Assembly: GCA_021904315.1 (NCBI GenBank)
Contig: CM038910.1
Location: 24,810,256-24,874,255 of the forward strand
Direction of reading: 5' to 3'
DNA length: 64,000 nt
From: Sphagnum magellanicum
Lineage: Eukaryota; Streptophyta; Sphagnopsida; Sphagnales; Sphagnaceae
This document shows positions 62,843-64,000 of the stretch, piece by piece (the first letter of the stretch is position 1; every line of letters begins with the position of its first letter). Made by a program: the position numbers and the translations under genes. The notes beneath the pieces were generated by a model that had not been told where the DNA came from, did no database searches, and saw only the letters and a list, made by a program, of their open reading frames with translations.

Positions 62843-63356
62843 CTCCCCTTCCCCTCTCTCTCTCTCACTCTCTCTCCCAGATCCTGCCTAAGGAAAAAAA
62901 TGACGCAAATGGTAGAGAAAGAAGCAAGCCCAGTGAGCCCCAAACCCTAACCCTAATGCAACCCCTAACTTTTAGCAGTTGAAGAACGTGAACAATTTCA
63001 GTTTTTCAGTGATTAGCAGCAACTGCTTTCACATGCATTACAACAGCAGTAACGAACACGAGGACACTCACTCCTCCTCACATCAAAAGTAGCCATTGCA
63101 ATTCCCCCCCATAGCAATGTCTCTTCTTGTTTGAGATAGACAAAAATGGTGTGGAAGAAGTAGGTTTAAACTTTGTTTACTTGTTTGTTCCAGTGTGCAT
63201 TGGCTGCTCTTTGTGTGGGTGGTGGTAAGGAATTATATTAGCTGCAATTCTCATTGTTATTTTTCAGTGATTGACTACCATATTAACATGACTTGAATGG
63301 AGTATAGGAAGGGAAAACGTTAGGTTTTTTTTTTTTTTTTTTTTTTTTGGTAAAAG
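62843..63356. promoter_or_regulatory. Shared intergenic region (possible bidirectional promoter) of CPSF100 and DNAAF11
   Basis: Only 514 bases separate the two start codons, which point away from each other. On the CPSF100 side there is a CT-rich stretch (62,851-62,880) and a telo-box, AAACCCTAACCCTAA, at 62,942-62,956, a motif common in promoters of plant housekeeping genes. On the DNAAF11 side a T24 tract (63,325-63,348) is followed by GGTAAAAG directly before the ATG. This could be a polypyrimidine tract plus acceptor AG, so a 5' UTR intron may end exactly at the start codon. Confidence 0.6.
62942..62956 (+). promoter_or_regulatory. Telo-box
   Basis: AAACCCTAACCCTAA lies 100 bases upstream of the CPSF100 start codon. 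Telo-boxes (AAACCCTAA) are known cis elements of plant genes for translation and RNA-processing factors. A function here is inferred from position. Confidence 0.6.
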
Positions 63357-64000
63357 ATGGGAGGAGCAGGAATCACAGAGGAGATGATCAGGCGACGATC
63401 TGAGCATAATGAATGTGTTCTCTACACTCTAGAGGTAACATAAACTCTCTCTTTGTATTTTTTTTCCCCTTCTCCTCCAGATTTATATACTATTTTTGTG
63501 CATTCAAACTCTCACCGGTTTTGTGAAGATGAGGTACATCGGTGTTGTTGCAACATGTTTGAGTCTTGCTTGACCTGTCTTGGTATGGCACTGACATTGT
63601 AGAGGAGGAAATAAAATGTTGGGGAGAGGGGAGGGGAGTTGGGGTGACACAGGAGCTGGTATTGCAGGAGGAAGGAATTGAAAGGATTGATACTCTTGGT
63701 ATCTTATGCCCGCACCTTCGCATTTTGTATATGCCCAACAATCTTATCGCCTGTCTTGGTATGCATGTATAGACGATGCTGCTGCCTTTTCCTCTCTTTG
63801 TTTATATGCAATCTCTGACAAACATGTGAAACCAAATCTCTTACAAGTGAAATTGCCCTATTGATATGTGTTTTGTTTGTTTCTTGACATGGTTGAACAC
63901 TTGTTGTTTCTCTCTCTCTGTTGTGTGACCAAAGAAACTTGGGTCTTTCTGTATGGCCTTGAATTATAGATCCCATCAGAAAGGTGGGGACACAACACGC
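63357..64000 (+). CDS. DNAAF11: Dynein axonemal assembly factor 11 (LRRC6), first two exons; continues past the window
   Basis: Cytoplasmic leucine-rich-repeat factor needed to preassemble axonemal dynein arms. Exon 1 is 63,357-63,434 (26 codons, donor GTAACA); exon 2 is 63,653-63,758 (acceptor ACACAG, donor GTATGC, ends in phase 1). Joined, the protein begins with ITEEMIRRRSEHN and continues LEELVLQEEGIERID, CPHLRILYMPNNLI. Each segment matches the N-terminus of animal and algal LRRC6 (pattern ITE-LIRR-AEHN, LEE-SLHQ-IE, LKILYLQNNLI) residue by residue. 63,759-64,000 is intron. A Met followed by four extra residues at the start is minor variation. The gene is divergent from CPSF100. It is retained only in eukaryotes with motile cilia, hence in plants with swimming sperm. 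Confidence 0.9.

Overview
The window is nuclear DNA of a land plant. Two gene-rich islands sit in an AT-rich, repeat-filled landscape. The gene at the right edge is a plain match to DNAAF11/LRRC6, a factor for assembling axonemal dynein arms. Plants keep such genes only if they have flagellated sperm, so a bryophyte, lycophyte, fern, cycad or Ginkgo is implied. The short introns (about 0.1-0.5 kb) of the neighbouring CPSF100 gene fit a moss best; the species is inference.

Layout. 1-5.77 kb: the fossil 5' end of an LTR retroelement (minus strand, initiator-Met-tRNA primer site), then non-coding sequence with short hairpins of MITE type. 5.77-34.0 kb: a very large inverted-repeat structure. Arms of about 2.6-2.75 kb, ending TGTATGG...CCATACA, face each other across about 23 kb. 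The arms are filled with degenerate arrays of short CAA/TTG words and end inwardly in 191-bp tandem repeats. The interior holds a GC-richer palindrome (9.07-10.73 kb), a decayed DDE-integrase-like gene (about 10.9-11.8 kb), a pure C tract, a complete but dead Copia LTR retrotransposon (13,453-19,566), one unrecognised 143-codon ORF and a tRNA-like SINE head. I read the whole as a giant, extinct DNA transposon with later insertions. 34.0-38.5 kb: non-coding, with a five-copy 63-bp tandem repeat. 38.56-41.07 kb: an intron-less 835-residue group VIII-type bHLH transcription factor (minus strand) with a tandem repeat upstream. 42.7-53.1 kb: gene-free, bracketed by inverted copies of a roughly 310-bp repeat. 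56.06-62.84 kb: CPSF100 (minus strand), rebuilt here as 18 coding exons and 740 codons. 63.36 kb to the end: the first two exons of DNAAF11 (plus strand), head-to-head with CPSF100 across about 0.5 kb.

No metabolic pathway or operon links these genes. CPSF100 and DNAAF11 may share a bidirectional promoter. The main candidate for something undescribed is the 28-kb inverted-repeat element and its integrase fossil.
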